Assembly (NCBI GenBank): GCA_024362935.1
Contig: JANCRA010000009.1
Span: 31,653,166-31,717,165, forward strand
Reading direction: 5' to 3'
DNA: 64,000 nucleotides
DNA from: Setophaga petechia
Taxonomy: Eukaryota; Chordata; Aves; Passeriformes; Parulidae
The notes under the pieces are model-generated. The model searched no databases and was not told where the DNA came from. It saw nothing but the letters and a program-made list of their open reading frames with translations. Both the position numbers and the translations under genes were made by a program. Shown one piece after another: positions 61,794-64,000 of the stretch (position 1 is its first letter; each line of letters starts with the position of its first letter).

Positions 61794-64000
61794 TCACATT
61801 AATACTTGAAAGGAAGGTGTCTTGGACAACTTTCTTTTTCTTGTTGCAAAACACACTGCAGCCCTCTGTGCAACTTCTACAACACGATGGAAGTTGTTTA
61901 GTGAGCAGCAACGTTTTCTCCTTGAGAGACATAGTGAAAAAGCTATTTGCTTAGATGTAGGTAACAAGAAACACTTACTGCAGTGCACTGACAAGCTAAT
62001 TGCTACACAGCACTGGGATTGTGTTAGCAGCTTGCACAGGGATAGAAAACAGTACTTTCCCACTCTCTTGCCTTTCCCTTCACATTAATACTTGAATGGA
62101 AGGCTTCTTAGACAACTTTCTTTTTCTTTTTGCAAAACACACTGCAGCCCTCTGTGCAACTTCTAGAACACGATGGAAGTACTTTAGTGAGCAGCAACGT
62201 TTTCTCCTTGCGAGACGTAGTGAAAAAGCTATTGGCTTAGATGTAGGTAACAAGAAACACTTACTGCAGTGCACTGACAAGCTAATTGCTACACAGCACT
62301 AAGATTGTGTTACCAGCTTGCAACGTGATAGAAAACAGTACTTTCCCACTCTCTTGCCTTTCCCTTCACATTAATATTTGAAAGGAAGGCGTCTTAGACA
62401 ACTTTCTTCTTCTTGTTTCAAAAAACTCTGCAGCCCTCTCTGCAACCTCTGCATCACGATGGAAGGTGTTTAGTGAGCAGCAACGTTTTCTCCTTGCGAG
62501 ACATAGTGAAAAAGCTATATGCTTAGATGTAGGTAACAAGAAACACTTACTGTAGTGCACTGAGAAGCTAGTTGCTACACAACACTGGGATTTTGTAAGC
62601 AGCTCTCAAATTGATAGAAAACAGTACTTTCCCACTCTCTTGCCTTTCCCGTCACATTAATACTTGACAGGAAGGCGTCTTCGACAACTTTCTTTTTCTG
62701 CTTGCAAATTACTCTGCAGCCCTCTGTGCAACATCTACAACACGATGGAAATTGTTTAGTGAGCAGGAACGTTTTCTCCTTGCGAGACATTGTGAAAAAG
62801 CTATTTGCTTAGATGTAGGTAACAAGAAACACTTACTGCGGTGCACTGAAAAGCTAATTGCCACACAGCAGTGGGATTGTGTTAGCAGCTTGCACAGTGA
62901 TAGAAAACAGTACTTTCTCACTCTCTTTCCTTTCCATTCACATTAATACTTGAAAGGAAGGCGTCTTAGACAACTTTCTTTTTCTTGTTGCAAAACACTC
63001 TGCAGCCCTCTGTGCAACTTCTAGAACACGATAGGGGATATTTAGTGAGCAGGAAGGTTTTCTCCTTGTGAGACGTAGTGAAAAAGATATTTGCTTAGAT
63101 GTAGGTAACAAGAAACACTTACTGCAGTGCACTGACAAGCTAATTGCTACACAGCACTGGGACTGTGTTAGCAGCTTGCACAGTGATAGAAAACAGTACT
63201 TTCCCACTCTCTTGCCTTTCCCTTCACATTAATACTTGAAGGCGTTCTAGACAACTTTCTTTTTCTTGTTGCAAAACACTCTGCAGCCCTCTGTGCAATA
63301 TCTACAACACGATGGAATTTGTTTAGTGAGCAGGAAGGTTTTGTCCTTGCGAGACATAGTGAAAATGCTATTTGCTTAGATGTAGGTGACAAGAAACACT
63401 TACTGCATTGCACTGACAAGCTAGGTGCTACACAAGACTGGGATTGTGTAAGCAGCTTCCACAGTGATAGAAAACAGTACTTTCCCACTCTCTTGCCTTT
63501 CCCTTCACATTAATACTTGAAAGGAAGGCGTCTTAGACAACTTTCTTTTTCTTGCTTCAAAAAACTCTGGAGCCCTCTGTGCAACTTCTACAACACGATG
63601 GAAATTGTTTAGTGAGCAGGAGCGTTTTCTCCTTGCGAGACATAGTGAAAAACCTTTTTCCTTAGATGTCGGTAACAAGAAACACTTACTGCAGTGCACT
63701 GAAAAGCTAATTGCTACACAGCACTGGGATTGTGTTAGCAGCTTGCACAGTGAGAGAAAACAGTACTTTCTCACTCTCTTGCCTTTCCCTTCACATTAAT
63801 ACTTGAAAGGACGCCGTCTTGGACAACTTTCTTTTTCTTGTTATAAAACACTCTGCAGCCCTCAGTGCAACTTCTAGAACACGATAGGAGATGTTTAGTG
63901 AGCAGGAAGGTTTTCTCCTTGCGAGACATAGTGAAAAAGCTATTTGCTTAGATGTAGGTAACAAGAAATACTTACTGCAGTGCACTGACAAGCTAATTGC
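61794..64000. repeat. HOR copy 9, partial, runs off right edge
   Basis: Order and starts: A61794 B62080 C62366 D62652 E62938 F63224 G63505 H63791 (cut at 210 bp). It repeats the beginning of copies 7 and 8, including the derived C, E and G variants, so the array continues to the right. Its A has the ancestral ttggacaac, unlike the first A of copies 5-8 (ttgcacaac), which suggests conversion or exchange with another A. Confidence 0.92.
63791..64000. repeat. Partial monomer at right edge, type H
   Basis: The first 210 bp of H are present (gaaaggacgccg, ttataaaac, ccctcagtg, aagaaatactt). The window ends within it, so the array continues to the right. Confidence 0.9.

Larger units (their letters stand above)
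1..64000. repeat. 286-bp satellite array, whole window
   Basis: The window is a continuous head-to-tail array of a roughly 286-bp monomer in one orientation, with the phase marker tcacattaatac (or tcaaattaatac, tcacatgaatac, tcacattaatat) recurring from position 48 to 63791. There are 223 complete monomers. Indel bookkeeping (14 monomers of 281 bp, 14 of 289, 2 of 288, 10 of 285 and one extra single-base loss) reproduces the span 48-63790 exactly. GC is about 42% in a typical monomer. Each monomer has a pyrimidine-rich stretch near positions 39-53 and another near 258-286. No unique sequence, transposon or gene interrupts the array. Homogenised arrays with this organisation are typical of eukaryotic centromeric or pericentromeric heterochromatin; that location is inferred. 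I do not recognise the family by name. Confidence 0.98.

Noticed and set aside
1..64000. CENP-B box
   Set aside because: No match to the nTTCGnnnnAnnCGGGn core was seen by eye on either strand. The only TTCG is gtcttcgacaac in D, which does not fit the rest of the motif.
1..64000. CRISPR array or prokaryotic repeat
   Set aside because: The repeats are about 286 bp, directly adjacent and without unique spacers, and their variation is HOR-like. This is eukaryotic satellite organisation.
1..64000. SINE- or tRNA-derived repeat, LINE or LTR element
   Set aside because: No A-box/B-box pair, poly-A tail, target-site duplication, terminal repeat or transposase/reverse-transcriptase-like frame was found. 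The units are tandem and in phase.
1..64000. Assembly artefact as the source of the HOR pattern
   Set aside because: Collapsed or duplicated contigs would give exact copies. Here the copies differ by private substitutions, one-base indels (6044, 27775, 33208) and distinct hybrid junctions that fit a biological series. Individual junctions still need read support.

Overview
The whole 64-kb window is a single uninterrupted tandem array of satellite DNA. I find no gene, RNA gene, transposon, CRISPR array or unique sequence in it. The monomer is about 286 bp. There are 223 complete head-to-tail monomers between 48 and 63790, plus a partial one at each edge (1-47 and 63791-64000), all in one orientation. 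Every deviation from 286 bp is explained by a few recurrent indels: a 281-bp type seen 14 times, 288/289-bp types seen 16 times, a 285-bp type seen 10 times, and one single-base loss at 33208-33492. Together these account exactly for the array length.

The monomers are not interchangeable. By eye they fall into about 28 types (called A-Z, AA and BB here) that recur in a fixed order, so the array is a higher-order repeat (HOR). Four long HOR copies lie on the left: 48-11479 (40 monomers), 11480-23203 (41), 23204-32349 (32) and 32350-42925 (37). They reduce to a common 34-monomer order of about 9.7 kb: A B C D E F G H A V W X Y U Z BB O Q R S T A U D E F G I J K L M N P. The right third has much shorter derived HORs: 42926-46354 (12 monomers), 46355-49497 (11), 49498-55502 (21), 55503-61793 (22), and the start of another at 61794. 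The long HOR is itself nested: the block D-E-F-G occurs twice per copy, A occurs three times, and O-Q-R and M-N-P are sister blocks.

Differences between copies are gains and losses of whole monomers. Most of these occur through hybrid monomers that start as one type and end as another, which is the footprint of in-register unequal crossing over. Derived point variants also accumulate stepwise from about 42 kb to the right edge, suggesting an ordered series of amplifications.

The organism is a eukaryote. A homogenised multi-kilobase HOR satellite with no transposon over 64 kb is typical of centromeric or pericentromeric heterochromatin. GC is about 42%. CpG is depleted (about 2-5 per monomer against roughly 12 expected), which hints at a CpG-methylated genome such as a vertebrate. 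I do not recognise the monomer as a named satellite and cannot name a species. Open reading frames of 64-113 codons occur on both strands of many monomers, but I treat them as by-products of repetition. Coordinates below use the phase in which a monomer starts at the T of tcacattaatac.
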